A stretch of DNA of 64,000 nucleotides from Pleurodeles waltl. Taxonomy: Eukaryota; Chordata; Amphibia; Caudata; Salamandridae. Below the pieces are notes generated by a model. That model was not told where the DNA came from and searched no databases. It saw nothing but the letters and a program-made list of their open reading frames with translations. The DNA is taken from the NCBI RefSeq assembly GCF_031143425.1, contig NC_090451.1, forward strand, positions 350,928,339-350,992,338, written 5' to 3'. Of this stretch, positions 33,875 through 46,078 are shown one piece after another. Positions within the stretch are counted from its first letter, which is position 1; every line of letters starts with the position of its first letter. A program made the position numbers and the translations under genes.

Positions 33875-35671
33875 ATGGCTAGCCGTAGGATGACCGCTCA
33901 GTAGGTTGTTGGTGTGCTTTTAATGTCATCTTCTGACCATGATTATGAGACTGACTCCGTATCTGAGGCAGAGGAGGAAGTGCAAGATTCTGGAAGTGAA
34001 TTTTCTGTCAGAGAGGAATCATCTGATGATGAAGCCACTCTCAGTGCTGATGAAGGGCCTGTTTTAGTGGAGGACACTGATGTGCCAATGGTGCAGCAGC
34101 CAGCAGCTGAAAGGCTTCCCATTGGAAGACCGGACACGTGGGATGCACCAAACATGGAGCAGCCACAGTTGCCTGCGTTTACTGCTATCCCAGGGTGTCG
34201 AGTTAATACGGAAAACTTTTTGCCTGTCAACTTCTTTGAATTGTTTATGGACGATATATTTTTGGAAGAGATTGTTGAGCAGACTAATTTGTATGCAGAG
34301 CAGTATTTGAGGGACAACGCTGCCAGACTTAGGCCACACACTAGAGCTAGCCGGTGGATTCCCACAAATCTGGAAGAGTTGAAAAAGTTATTAGGTTTAA
34401 CTTTTTTGATGGGGCTGATAAGGAATCCATCACTATCTTCATATTGGTCTACTAGTCCCTTGATGGCAACTGCTATATTTCCTGCAATCATGAGTCGTAA
34501 CCGGTATGAGCTTTTTCTTCTGATGTTGCACTTTGTAGATAATGTGTTAGCCTTGCCACGAGATCACCCCGATTCTGACTGTCTTTTTAAGATTGGGCCT
34601 GTCCTTGATCATTTGGTAGATCGTTTTTCAGAGATCTATGTTCCAGCCAAAGAAATATCTGTAGATGAGTCTTTGGTCCTGTTCAAGGGTCGTTTGGTTT
34701 TTAGGCAGTACATTCCTAGCAAGAGGGCACGGTATAGAATTAAATTGTATATGCTGTCTGAAAGTAGTACAGGATATATTTATAATTTCCGGGTCTACAC
34801 TGGTATGGATTCCTGTATTGACCCCACTGGTTGTCCACCCACTTTTGGAGTTAGTGAGAAAATTGTGTGGGAACTTGGTAGATGACTGTTTAACAAAGGT
34901 CACCATTTATATGTAGATAACTCCTACACTGGAGTTCAGTTGTTCAAGGAGTTGTTCAGAGTGGACACTGTTGCTTGTGGCACAATCCGCTCTAATCGGA
35001 AAGGTTATCCAAGAGAGCCTGTCTGTAAAAAAAACTTGAGAAGGGATAGTGCAGTGCCTTGCGGAATGATGAGCTCCTAGCTCTGAAATTTGTAGACAGG
35101 AGGGATGCTTACATGCTAACTACCATCCATGATGAGAGTATTTCACCTGTGGCTGTTTGGGGTCAAGTTACTGAAGTGCGCAAACCTGTGTGCATTTTAG
35201 ACTACAATAAGCACATGGATGGTGTTGATAGAGTAGATCACAGGTTGGAACCTTACACTGCTACTCGTAAGTCTCATGTTTGGTATAAGAAATTAGTGGT
35301 TCACCTGTTGCACTTGCCAACCTTTAATGCTTTTGTTGTGTTTAAGGATAGTTCTCCAGAGTCAAGGATGATATTTGTGAAATTTCAGGAGTCTATCATA
35401 GCAAGCCTTGTTGTGCTGGAACAAGCAAGAGTTCCTAGAGAAGCAGTGGTGGAGGATGTGGCTAGATTGAAACATCGGCACTTTGCTGAGCACATTCCTC
35501 CCGCAGCCAAAAAAAAACTTTTCTGCTAAGACATGTAGAGTCTGTGCTCAAAGAGGTATCAGGAAGGAGACTAAGATGTACTGCCCTGATTGTCCTTCAA
35601 AGCCTGGGCTGTGTGCGGGAGGCTGTTTCAGGAGCTACCACACACAGAAGAATTATTGGGAAATACCGTGA
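33875..35671 (+). pseudogene. piggyBac-family (PGBD4-like) DDD transposase, broken
   Basis: The reading starts at ATG 33875, meets a stop at 33902-33904, then stays open in the same frame to 34885. An acidic Ser/Asp/Glu-rich N-terminus leads into the transposase fold (WIPTNLEELKKLLGLTFLMGL; NRYELFLLMLHFVDN). The first catalytic Asp is visible in ISVDESL (near 34668), the second in LYVDNSYTG (about 34910-34940, another frame) and the third in DYNKHMDGVDRVDH (about 35205-35240). The C-terminal zinc-binding Cys/His region follows (CRVCAQRG, CPDCPSKPGLCAGGCFRSYHT, 35530-35645). At least three frame changes break the gene: near 34886-34905, near 35060, and in an A run at about 35508-35516. The enzyme family cuts and pastes at TTAA. 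This copy cannot make a full protein. Confidence 0.93.
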
Positions 35672-35829
35672 GCGTAAACCGCTGCTTTATATTTTCATGT
35701 GTTCAGTTTAACGGTTGGCATTACTGTCATGTATTCAGTTAGAGCTTTTGTGTTTGTAATTTTGTACTCATTTATAATTAGTGGCTTCTTTGTTGTTTAA
35801 AAACAAAAAAAAAGTGATGGTGGTTGGCA

Positions 35830-36112
35830 TGGACTGGCGCTTGGCTGGCGGTGTGTGTGGGGTGGTGCTTGGCTTGCGGTGTGTGTGGGGTGGCGCTTGG
35901 CTGGCGGCGTGTGTGGGGTGGCACTTGGCTGGCGGTGTGTGTGGGGTGGCACTTGGCTGGTGGTGTGTGTGGGGTGGTGCTTGGCTGACGGTGTGCATGG
36001 GGTGGCGCTTGGCTGGCGGTGTGCGTGGGGTGGTGCTTGGCTGATGGTGGGCATGGGGTGGCGCTTGGCTGGTGGATTGCTAGGAGTGGCGCTTGGCTGG
36101 CGGTTTAAATAT
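35830..36112 (+). repeat. 28-bp minisatellite (~9-10 units)
   Basis: GCTTGGCTGGCGGTGTGTGTGG-type units recur every 28 bases (GCTTGGCT at 35839, 35867 and so on) between the transposase stop and the poly(A) signal. They open long Trp/Gly/Val frames that are not genes. Confidence 0.93.
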
Positions 36113-36448
36113 TGACTTACTGTTGGCTACTGCAACACACTGCCAGCCAAACGCTAATCCACACACTCCCATCAGCTGGTGTGATTGCTGTATCAGGTAT
36201 GAGGGCGTATGTAAGTGATTGGCACTTGAGTGGCACTGTCTGTCGATGTGAGTGTTGTAATGTGTTGGGCCAGTGGCTGGCAGCGTGAATGGTCTTATGC
36301 ATGTCATGTATGAAAGGTGTGTGAATGGACTGTAAAGAGGTTGGTGCCTTGTCGTGGCTTTAGAGCTCATGAGCTGTGAGTCATTGGTTCAGTTTTTTGG
36401 CCTTTCAGTTATTAACAGTGCGTTTCATTTTTGTGAAATCTCTTGTTA

Positions 36449-36454
36449 ATAAAA
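36449..36454 (+). promoter_or_regulatory. Candidate poly(A) signal of the transposase unit
   Basis: GTTAATAAAATTTG lies about 780 bases after the transposase stop, within the element. It is the first good AATAAA on the coding strand downstream of the minisatellite. Confidence 0.45.
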
Positions 36455-36669
36455 TTTGATCTACTGAACCATCACTCACCTTAGTGCCAAATCCAACCAG
36501 TATTTGTGGTAAAAATAACAAAACCTGATCCGCTGTAATCAGGTGTTGCAGCACACCCGTGACACGCTAGGTGTCTCGGGTGGGACCCCGATGATGAAGC
36601 ATGCCACCAACTTGGTTGGTGGGTGAGGGGTCTTTTTAACATAACCTAAGTGTGTTTCTTTTCACACTT

Positions 36670-37480
36670 TTTGTGTTTGGAACATCACATAAGTATGTGG
36701 ACACATCAAAATGATCTATTGCAAAACTACCTGTGTTGGGGGGGCACCCATGTTTTTGGGCCCGGGTGCAGCCTTCATCTAGGGAAACCTACCAAATGCA
36801 GACATGTTTTGAAACTAGACACCCCAAGAAGTCCAGGGAGGTGTGGTTTGCCTGGATCCCCCAACATTTTCGCTGCACACCTCAAAATGTGCTTAAAAAA
36901 GCATATCTTCCTCACTTTTCTTTGTAGGATCACCGCTCCGGCACAAATTTCCTACCACCCAGCATTCCCCTCAGTCTCCCAAGTAAAATGATACCTTACG
37001 TGTGTGGGTCCCCAAAGCAGAGTCAGCCTAAAAGATGTATAAAAGAAAAATATGTGCTTACCAACTTGCTGTGCTAACCCCTCAATCTCTACAAGTTATT
37101 GGTATTTTTCTATTGCAGGCACCTCGGCTACCCACACAAGTGAGGTATCATTTTTATCGGGAGACTTGGGAGAACGCTGTGTGGAAGGAAATTTGTGGCT
37201 CCTCTCAGATTCCAGAACTTTGTGTCACCGAAATGTGAGGAAAAAGTGTTTTTTATCCAAATTTTGAGGTTTGCAAAGGATTCATGGTAAGAAAACACTG
37301 GCTGATCCAGGCAAGTCACACCTCCCTGGACTCCCTCGTGTGTCTAGTTTTCAGAAAATGTTTGGGTTTGGTAGGTTTCCCTATATGGCTGGTGACCCCA
37401 GGACCAAAACGCAGGTGCCCCCCAGCAAAAACAGTTAGTTTTGTATTTGATAATTTTGATGTGTCCACGTTGTATTTTTG
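36670..37480. repeat. Large imperfect inverted repeat in the right piggyBac arm
   Basis: About 36672-37003 pairs with the reverse complement of about 37120-37480. Matching pieces in mirrored order include GGACACATCAAAAT with ATTTTGATGTGTCC, AGGGAAACCTACCAAA with TTTGGTAGGTTTCCCT, and GTCCAGGGAGGTGTG with CACACCTCCCTGGAC. A third, direct copy of part of it follows at about 37500-37800. Arms are about 330-360 bases with many mismatches and a ~120-base centre. Confidence 0.85.
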
Positions 37481-38885
37481 GGCATTTCCTGTTGCGGGCA
37501 CTAGGACTACCCACACAAGTGAGGTACCATTTCTATCGGGAAACTTGGGGGAACGCTGGGTGGGAGGAAATTTGTGGCTCCTCTCAGATTACAGAACATT
37601 CTGTCACCGACGTGTGAGGAAAAAGTGTTTTTTGGACATATTTTGAGGTTTGCAAAGGATTCTGGGTAACAGAACCTGGTAAGAGCCCTACAAGTCACCC
37701 CATCTCTGATTCCCCTAGGTGTCTAGTGTAAAAAAAATGCGCAGGTTTGGTTGGTTTCCCTAGGTGCCGGATGAACCACAGGCCAAAATCTACAGCTAGG
37801 CATTTTGCAAAAAACACAGAATAGCAAAACAAGTGTTATTGCCCCTTGTCTTTTGCTACATTTTTTCATTTCAAATGTAAGACAGTGTGTGAAAAAGACA
37901 TCTATTTGAGAAATGCCCTGTAATTCGCATGCTAGTGTGGGCACCCCGGAATTCAGAGATGTGCAAATAACCACTGCTTTTTAACACCTTATCTTGTGCC
38001 CATTTTGGAAATACAAAGGTTTTCCTAATACCTATTTTTCACTTTTAATATTTCAGCAAATGAATTGCTCTATACCCGGTATAGAATTAAAACCCATTGC
38101 AAGGTGCAGCTCATTTATTGGCTCTGGGTACCTAGGATTCTTGATGAACCTGCAAGCCCTATATATCCCCGCAACCAGAAGTCCAGCAGACGTAACGCTA
38201 TATTGCTTTCAAAAATGTGACATCGCAGGAAAAAGTTACAGAGTAAAAGGTGAAGAAAAATGGCTGTTTTTTTACCTCAATTTCAATATTTTTTCATTTC
38301 AGTTGTTATTTTCTGTAGGAAACCCTTGTAGGATCTACACAAACTACCTCTTGCTGAATTCAGAATTGTGTCTACTTTTCAGAAATGTTTAGCTTTTTGG
38401 GATCCAGCATTGGTTTCACACCCATTTCTGTCACTAACTGGAAGGAGGCTCAAAGCACAAAAAATAGTAAAAATGGGGTATGTCCCAGTAAAATGCCAAA
38501 ATTGTGTTGAAAAATTGGGTTTTCTGATTCAAGTCTGCCTGTTCCGGAAAGCTGGAGAATTGTGATTTTAGCACTGCAAACCCTTTGTTGATGCCATTTT
38601 CAGGGAAATAACCACAAGCCTCCTTCTGCAACCCTTTTTTCCCATTTTTTTTAAAAAAAACTAAATTGTTGCTGTATTTTGGCGAATTTCTTGGTCTCCT
38701 TCAGAGGAACCCACAAAGTCTGGGTACCTCTAGAATCCCTAGGATGTTGGAAAAAAAGGACGCAAATTTAGCATGGGTAGCTTATGTGGATAAAAAGTTA
38801 TGAGGGCCTAAACACGAACTGCCCCAAACAGCCAAAAAAAGGCTTGGCACCTGAGGGGGAAAAGGCCTGGCAGCGAAGGGGTTAA

Positions 38886-39240
38886 ATTCCTTTGTATCAA
38901 CACCATATGTGCATGCTTTGCATTTTCCACATTTCCAAAATCCATTTTTTTTGTTTGACAAACAATTTCCTTCTTTTAATGGCTGAAAAAAAGCTCCTTA
39001 TTAGTATATCACCCGAAACCTTCTTTTGCCATATGTAATCCTAGTGTGGGATACCACTTTTGATTTTGGTTGCTCATCATGTTGGAGAACATGCCAGTTC
39101 ATCTCAAGTATTGCTCTTATATTTTCATTATTGTATTTCATAAACAAATCTAATGTGGGAATCTGCTTTACTGTCTTTATTTGTTATGACAGTTAAGGTT
39201 TCGTTCTGCTCTCTCCCATATAATTACTCTTCTCTTTCTC
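38886..39240. other. Right flank of the piggyBac insertion
   Basis: Continues the sequence interrupted at 32104. No gene recognised. Confidence 0.4.
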
Positions 39241-39740
39241 TCTACACACTTGCAGCAGTGGTTCCTCTGTGGGAGCGGAGGAGCATCGTCCTCCCCTACA
39301 CTGCTCTGCAGAAAACGTCAAAAAGAAAATGGTAATAAAAGGATTTTATTACCATTTTATTTTTGATGCTTTCTGCCAGCAAACTGAGTGTGAGGGCAGG
39401 GTGGGGACAGTGCGTCACTGCTGCCAATGATTGGCAGCAGTGAGGAGTGGCTACTTCAGTTTGAAGTGCGCATGTTGGTTTGGCCAGCTACCTTGCTACA
39501 GCCAAACTGATATGCACAATTCAAACCTCTTCAACCCGGCTGTCTTGGACAGCCTGGTTGGAGAGCAGTCGCAGGCCTACAGTGCCTTTTGGAGTGTGGA
39601 GCCGGCCGGCTCCAGGCAATCAAGATGTTTTTTTCATGCTGCTTAACAGCATGAAAACAGTGTCTTGATTGGATGAGGAAGTTGGCTGTGGGCTTTGCGC
39701 TTGGAAGACGTGCTGCAGAGCAACGGGGACGTGCTGCAGA
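39241..39740. mobile_element. Hairpin cluster, probable non-autonomous element
   Basis: Several near-perfect inverted repeats lie in a row: TGGTAATAAAA / TTTTATTACCA (39331-39356), CACTGCTGCCAAT / ATTGGCAGCAGTG (39416-39442, one-base loop), GGAGCCGGCCGGCTCC (about 39598-39613) and TTTTCATGCTG / CAGCATGAAAA (39632-39657). The last is nested in CAATCAAGA / TCTTGATTG (about 39618-39671). The modular design recalls the MITEs at 15.0 and 44.3 kb. No terminal repeats or duplication were found. Confidence 0.5.
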
Positions 39741-41252
39741 ACATTGATTAATTTGTGTGGTATTTTTTTTATGTTTATATTAGTGTGTATGTGTAGTCAT
39801 ACTAGTGTGTTATGTAGAGTTTTTTGTGTATGTGTTTTGCCCCACTCCAATGTAATTTGCCACCAACCCCCACTGCACTCTCGGGTGTCTGATACCTGCA
39901 GTACTTTGTGAGGGAAGCCTCTTTTCAGAAATGTCATAATCATCAACTCCGATTCTTCTATCATATGTATATATATTTGTGTGTGTGTGTTGGCTAACTC
40001 AAGACCTGAATAATCAAGGTTGCAGGACTCCCATACCAGTGCATGAACATTATCTTTCATCCTGTCTGAAACACACGACCTCTGCGAGTCCCCTAGGCCT
40101 GGAGCTATGAACTCCAGTTATAAATCTCACCACACTTGTTCGGCTTTTACGCCCCAGGTCTAAACTTTCGCCTCAAATGCCAAACATATTCACTAATTGC
40201 ACATAATAATCTTCAAATATGCGAAGCAGTCTAAGACGTTCTATTAAAGCCTCACGGCTTGTCCCAGCAACAGGCTGAGGGTTATGTTTTGAAGGTATTG
40301 AAAATAAAAATTAGTTTACCGTTACGAAACTCAGAGTGTATCTGAAATCTATGCTTTTTTAGAAACGATCACATAGCATATGTGGACCGTGTTACTAATA
40401 TGTGTACTTAGATATTGTTCAAAGTTTCAAGATGTTTTAGACTGCTCGACCTATTGTTCGATGGAAGGGAAATTCCATTTTGCCTATTGTTAAAGCGATT
40501 GAAACGTTTAAATGTTCGTTTGTTGTAAAGTATTCCAACACATGCTGGATGCTTTGGTCCGACCTTGGATGCTTCTGATAAGAATAATGTCTAGTTTTCT
40601 AAAAAATAACATTTTCTCCTGACGCTCTTGTGTTTTTACTGGTTATGCATTGTTACTCTGTATCAGACCAACTCACACAATGCACTCATTAGCATGGCAA
40701 AAATGTATATGATCCCTAAAGCTATAGTAGTGCATGATATGTGCCAAGGGTAAGAAAAGTAGGTTCAGGAAGCCATGACCCGTAAGGGTCAGTCATTACA
40801 TTACACAACCATTCATCCAAAAGTTCAGGTTTCATAATAATGATCAATGTAGCTTTGGTGGAGATTGGTTAAATGACTCACTTTGAGAAAAATTGTGAGT
40901 CAATTTCTGTGTCTTTATATGAGAGAAAAAGACAGCCCACCCTTCTTCCGATTGAGAATTCAATCAGCGCCGAAATCATGTGCTTGAAGGTATAGAAACA
41001 TTTGCCTCCAAACATCAACCTTAAATTTGAAATGTTGGGAGTCCACACTTGAGACACAAAGATGCCTTCCTGGGACCCCCACTCAATCACAATTATGTTC
41101 CCCTAAGAGAGTCCTCCTTGTGACATGTGTTGCCATGCCCACGGGCAGAGATCCCCAGCCCCTGACATTTTTTTCTTAGCTTCTAAAAGACGAACTGGTT
41201 CTAATGGGGTTATGCCTTGCTCACAGACATGAGGACAGGCAATAAAGACCAA
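39741..41252. other. Unannotated intergenic DNA
   Basis: A short TATATA/GTGTGTGTG run sits at 39965-39990. No coding domain, RNA gene or named repeat was recognised. Confidence 0.4.
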
Positions 41253-41257
41253 TGGCC

Positions 41258-43799
41258 TGTCGGAGGCTGGCCTGGTTTGTAGTGGGCACCAAAGGAACGT
41301 ACACCTTATACCAGGTCCAGTTTTCCCTTATTAATGAAATGTAGTCAGTGTCTAGAAGCCAGGCTGTCCAGGGGTAGCTGTAGGTGAGCAGCCAAGGCTT
41401 ATCTAGGAGACATGCAAAGCTCTTGCAATACCACTGTAGTCACACAGTACTCACACACATAAAAAAAAGAAAATACTCAGTGTTACAAAAATAAAGGTAC
41501 TTTATTTGTAGTGACACAATGCCAAAAATACCTTAGAGACTATACTCCCTTAGGAGGTTAGTAATATACACAGTATAATACACTAGAATGCAGAAATAGC
41601 TGTAAAAACAGTTGGAAAACAGTGCAAATAGTGAAAATCACAATAGGTTGCAATGGGCCTAGGGGGAACACAAACCATATACTAAAATAGTGGAATGCAA
41701 AAGTCAGTCTCCCACCTAGGCAAGTGTAGTGTGTATAGGAGCGCTGGAAGTGTAAGAAAACATCAAAGGTAAGTAATAGAACCCACCCCAGAGCCCAGAA
41801 AAACAATAGTAAATCACAGTAAGTTTCCTAAAAAAACACAAGAAGTCGAGATAGAAGATTATGCATTAATCTGGAGGAGACTGCAAGACACCAACAATGG
41901 AATCATGGACCTGAAGACCTGTGGAAGAAGGGGACCAAGTCCAAGAAGCACTGAAGAGTCCAGAGAGAACAGGAGCCCCTGCTAACCCAGATGAGGGTGC
42001 AAAAGAAGAACCACTGGGGAGAAGACAAAGTCAATTATGCACCCAAGAAGACAGATGCGGGTTCCTGGTTGGTACAGAAGATGTCCCATGCCAGATGGAT
42101 AACTGCAGTCTGGTTTGCGTCGCTCGATTCCCCCAACAAGCCTTGGCACACGCAAAGCTCTGGATTAGCGAGAAATGGCACTGCCCGGGACTAGGAGGGA
42201 CCTGGTAGCCTCTGCACAGGAGGGGGAGACAGAAGGTACTCCCTGCAACTCAGAGAGCCCTCAGGAGATGAGGCAGCACACACAGGAGTCCCACAGCATA
42301 GGGACAAAGAAGGCGCAAAAGGAGGCACACTCAGGAAGCTGTGCGTCACAGGATGGAATGCTGGGGGCCTAAGCTGTGCTGTGCTGTTCATGAAGAACTT
42401 CTTGGAAGGTGTCACACACTACAAGTCACACGGTGCACAGGGTACTGTCTTGCGTGGTGAGGCATGCTCTTACCTCCACCAAAGTTGGACAGCTGGACCT
42501 TGGGACTGTCAGCCTCACTTTAGTCCACCACTCGTGGTGCTGGATCCACACTTGTCATCAGGAGAGAGGTCCCACGCCACTGGTCGTCGCTGCAGAGAGG
42601 TGCCTGCTGAAGCAGGGAAGTGGCTCCGTCACTCCACTGGAGATTCCTTCAGTTCTTCTGGTGCAGGCTGAAGACAGGCAGTCCTCGGAGGATGCACATC
42701 CTGGAAACAGTTGCAGTTGCTGAAGACACAATGTTGCAGTAGTCATCTTTGCTTCTTTGTTGCAGTGTGTGTAGTTCCTGGAAGGTTCAGCGGCAGTTCC
42801 GACTCTAGAAGATGAAGTAAAGGACTTCAGAGGATTCCTGCTGGAGTCTTGCAATCCGAATCTGGAGAAACACCCAGGAGAGAGACCCTAAATAGCCCTG
42901 AAAGGGAAATTGGCTAGCTACACAGGCAAGCACCTATCAGGGGAGGCTACCCCTCCTATGCCTGTAACACCTATTTCCAAAGGGAGAGGGTGTAACACCC
43001 CTTTCCTAAAAGAAATCCTTTGTTCTGCCCTCCTGGTCTTGAGCTGCTCAGGCAACAGGAGGGCAGAAATCTGTCTGTGAGGTGGCAGCAGCTGGGACTG
43101 TCTGGAAAACCTCAGAAGGGTGGCTTGGCAGTACTGAGGTTCCACTGTGGAGCCCCCAGAGTGTATGTAATTGTAAAACCAATACTAGAATCAGTATTAA
43201 GGTACAATTCTAAGATATTAGACACCTTACATGGCCACATTCAGTGTTACCATTGTGAAGCTGGACATAGCTATTGACCTATGTCCAGTGCATGCGTAAA
43301 ATGGCGTCCCTGCACGCATGAAGTCTGGGAAAATGGTCCTGAAGAACGTGGGACACCTCTGCTAGTGCAGGGGTGCCCTCACACACACGTACTTTGCACC
43401 CAGCCTTCAGGGTTAGAAGGCCTGACGTATAGGTGACTTATAAGTTACCTGATGTAGTGTAAATGGCTATGAAATGGTGCATGGACCATTTCAAACAGGC
43501 TGCAATGGCAGTCCTGTAGGCACCTTTGCATGGACTTCCTATGGGTGGCAAAAGTAATGCTGCAGCCTATAGGGATCCCCTGGAACCCAATGCCCTGGGT
43601 ACCTAAGTACCATATACTGGGGACTTATAAGGGGACACCAGTATGCCAATTTTGGATGAAATACTGGGTGACACATTTGAGAGGAGAGAGAGCATAAGCA
43701 CTGGGGTCCTGGTTAGCAGGACTCCAGTGACACAGTCAAACACACTGACATCAGGCAGAAATTGGGGGTAAAATGCCAAAAAGGAGGTACCTTCCTACA
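41258..43799 (-). mobile_element. Solo LTR of the Gmr1-like family (2542 bp), TSD TGGCC
   Basis: Ends read TGTCGGAGGCTGGCCTGG and CCTTCCTACA, and the same TGGCC flanks both sides (41253-41257, 43800-43804). The sequence is clearly related along its length to the two LTRs of the provirus at 48-64 kb (same opening, AATAAAGGTACTTTATT near 41490, the TAAATAGCCCT...GGAAATTGGCTA block, the GTACCATATACT segment near the right end). It is diverged, so it comes from an older or different subfamily. With no internal region and a perfect duplication it is a solo LTR. Orientation is taken from the provirus. Confidence 0.9.
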
Positions 43800-43804
43800 T
43801 GGCC

Positions 43805-44258
43805 CCTTTTCTCAGGACTGTAACCTCTTCAGACAGGAGTATGCACATATTGCTGCTTTATCAAAAAGACTTATGATATTATAGAAGTTACTTAATCCAG
43901 TTGCCCACTCTTCTGACATCACATGCATAATATACATTTGGGATGCCTTACGAAAAGCCTCTCATCTGGTATCACAAATTAAAACATTGATGCACCTGAA
44001 TGTGATAGGAGTTTGTAGGGGTCAATATGCAAACCATTCTTGCTAACCCTCTGTCCCCAGATGTTATGGAAGGAGGGACTGGAGATTGTCACCATCCAGG
44101 AGGAGTGTGTTATTTGGTACTGGTCTATGTCCAAGGAGCAGGTCATATGTAACTTGGGCTCTTTGATGCGTGGTGGAAAATGATGACAATGTTCAGATTT
44201 CTGGAAGTTTTTCTGAAGCTTTTCTGCTGGTGAGATCATCTCTGAGAGAACAGATATA
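43805..44258. other. Unannotated intergenic DNA
   Basis: An 86-codon minus-strand frame (43979-44239) shows no domain I recognise. Nothing else was seen. Confidence 0.35.
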
Positions 44259-44826
44259 GGGGGTCATTTTGACTCTGGCGGTACGAGACCGCCAGGGTTA
44301 AAATGACGGAAGCACCGCCAACAGGCTGGCAGTGCTTCCAGGCTTATTTCGGGGCCGGCGGAATTCCGCCACTTTTGCCCCGGCGGTGATAATCTGCCTG
44401 GGCAGCGCTGCTTGCAGCGCTGCCCAGAGGATTACGAGTCCCAGACCGCCAGCCTTTTTCTGGCGGTTTGCACTGCCAGGAAAAGGCTGGCGGAACGGGA
44501 AGTCATGGGGCCCCTGGGGGCCCCTGCACTGCCCACGCCATCGGCATGGGCAGTGCGGGGTCCCCCTGACAGGGCCCCATGCAGCTTTTCACCGTCTGCT
44601 ATGCAGACAGTAAAAAGCGCGACGGGTGCAACTGCACCCGTCGCATGGCCGCAACACCGCCGGCTCCATTTGGAGCCGGCTCCTATGTTGCGGCCGTGAT
44701 TCCCGCTGGGCCGGCAGGCGGAAACCAGGTTTCCGCCCACCGGCCCAGCGGGGATCTCCAAATGGACGCGGCGGGTCAGATCTGGGCGGGCGGCTGATGC
44801 CGTCCGCCAAGGTCGTAATGACCCCC
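44259..44826. mobile_element. Second hairpin-built GC-rich MITE (568 bp)
   Basis: The ends GGGGGTCATTTTGACTCTGG and (inverted) GGGGGTCATTACGACCTTGG form a terminal inverted repeat of about 23 bp with a few mismatches. The interior is again a series of hairpins, including GGGCAGCGCTGC / GCAGCGCTGCCC (about 44400-44426) and CGACGGGTGCA / TGCACCCGTCG (about 44620-44644), plus ACTGTCTGC-type and GGAGCCGGC-type modules. The CGACGGGTGCA hairpin is shared with the 15.0 kb MITE. Flanking trinucleotides are ATA and ACA, so a duplication is not evident. No ORF. Confidence 0.78.
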
Positions 44827-45002
44827 ACAGTCTGTTTTTAGTACAAGAATCCTGCCAATCGCGGCCCCTCTATAGCTTACGGCATGCAAACATTTCATTA
44901 TTTATGCTTCCTAGCCACCTGTATCTGCCAATCTTACTCATAGATAATCAAGATAATCAAATTTGCTGACCCTTCCTAAAGTTTCATTATTCAGAGTCAC
45001 CT

Positions 45003-46078
45003 TGGCGTTTACTTTCCTCTACCTAGTGTATATCATAAACTTGGTTTTCACTGCATTTACCTCTAAACCAAAATCATTGCAGAATTCACAAAAATGACTT
45101 ACTAAATTCTGGAGACTCACCTTGGCTTTGGCAAGTAGGAGGGTATCATTTGCATAACAGAGCCCTGGTATTTTTTGCCAGTCCAGAATGGGAGAGTCAT
45201 TGACACTCTTACTCAAATATCCAATGCAATTATTATGAACTCCTTTCTCGAGCCTTACTGGATCAGTTAACTCCTCCTTGCTGCCATACCAAATATGTGC
45301 AAATGTGCCCTCATGAAGACGGACAATGAAGTCAAGCAGTTCTCTTGCAATGTTCTCCATAACTTCTTTCTCTGAACTAAATCGAAAGCTGCAGGAAGAT
45401 CTATGAACGCCACAAACAGATCACTCCTACCAATGTCTACGGTCTTCCATTTTGTCTGCAAGAATCTAAAGACCTGGCCAACAGCGCTAGTCACTGGCCC
45501 AAAACCTGCCTGTAAGCTTGAAATTGCATCACTTTCCTCAATCCATTCCAACAACCGGTCTAAAATCTGCTTCCAGAAAATCTTCTGTAGATTGTCTACA
45601 GTGTAATTGGCCAGAAGTTGGACAGGATGCTGGGATTACCTTTTTTGAAAATCAGCACTATTTCAGCCACTTCCACATAAGTGGAATTTGAGCACTGGCT
45701 GCAACTGCATTGCAAACAGCATTAATGTAAGGCACCCAGATATTCATATTAGATTTACAGAAATCACCTGGTACTTTATAAAGACCTGGGGCCTAACCCA
45801 GCTTGAGTGAGTTGACAGCCGATAGAGATTCAGATATGGTAAATTCCACGGTGGTTGTAACCTCATTCCTGGATGGACTGAAATGCTCCTTCTGGAATTC
45901 CTCAGAGATTGAATAAAGGGCACTAAAGTGTGACACCCATTCGCCGGCCAATATTGAGGATCCAGAGGGTGATAATATGTCCCCGTAGTAATTACTTACC
46001 AATTTCTGAAACAGCTCTGGTCATTTTTCCTAGCTGCCTCAAGTAAGTTATCCCAGGGTTCATTCTCCCACTGCCTCC
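45003..46078 (-). pseudogene. Non-LTR retrotransposon reverse transcriptase fragment
   Basis: Reading the minus strand from 46078, pieces in several frames follow the order of a LINE ORF2. First comes a linker (ENEPWDNLLEAARKND; WVSHFSALYS), then an early RT part (near 45780-45600). RT motifs follow (LFVAFIDLPAAFDLVQRKKLW, about 45410-45340), and the catalytic block reads CYANDTLLLAK (about 45170-45140), where the usual second Asp is Asn. The fragment ends with FCEFCNDFGLEVNAVKTKFM. Endonuclease and 3' end are missing, and stops and frameshifts are frequent. Its clade is not clear to me, and it differs from the CR1/L2-type LINE at 12.6 and 25.5 kb. The 122-bp repeat array abuts its upstream end. 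Confidence 0.82.

Larger units (their letters stand above)
32104..38885 (+). mobile_element. piggyBac transposon with both ends, in TTAA
   Basis: TTAA at 32104-32107 and 38882-38885 flanks inverted ends CCCCTTCCCCGCC (32108-32120) and, inverted, CCCCTTCGCTGCC (38869-38881), matching at 11 of 13 positions. TTAA is the obligatory target of piggyBac, duplicated on insertion. Between the ends (6774 bp) lie a left block of tandem repeats, a 5' untranslated region with splice-like sites, a broken transposase gene, a 28-bp minisatellite, a poly(A) signal and a right arm with a large inverted repeat. That is much longer than insect piggyBac elements, the extra length being subterminal repeats. Removing it rejoins uninterrupted flanking sequence at one TTAA. 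Confidence 0.92.

Noticed and set aside
35768..36115. Gly/Trp/Val-rich and His/Pro-rich frames over the 28-bp repeat
   Set aside because: Products of the minisatellite. 28 is not a multiple of three, so the same unit is read in three frames.
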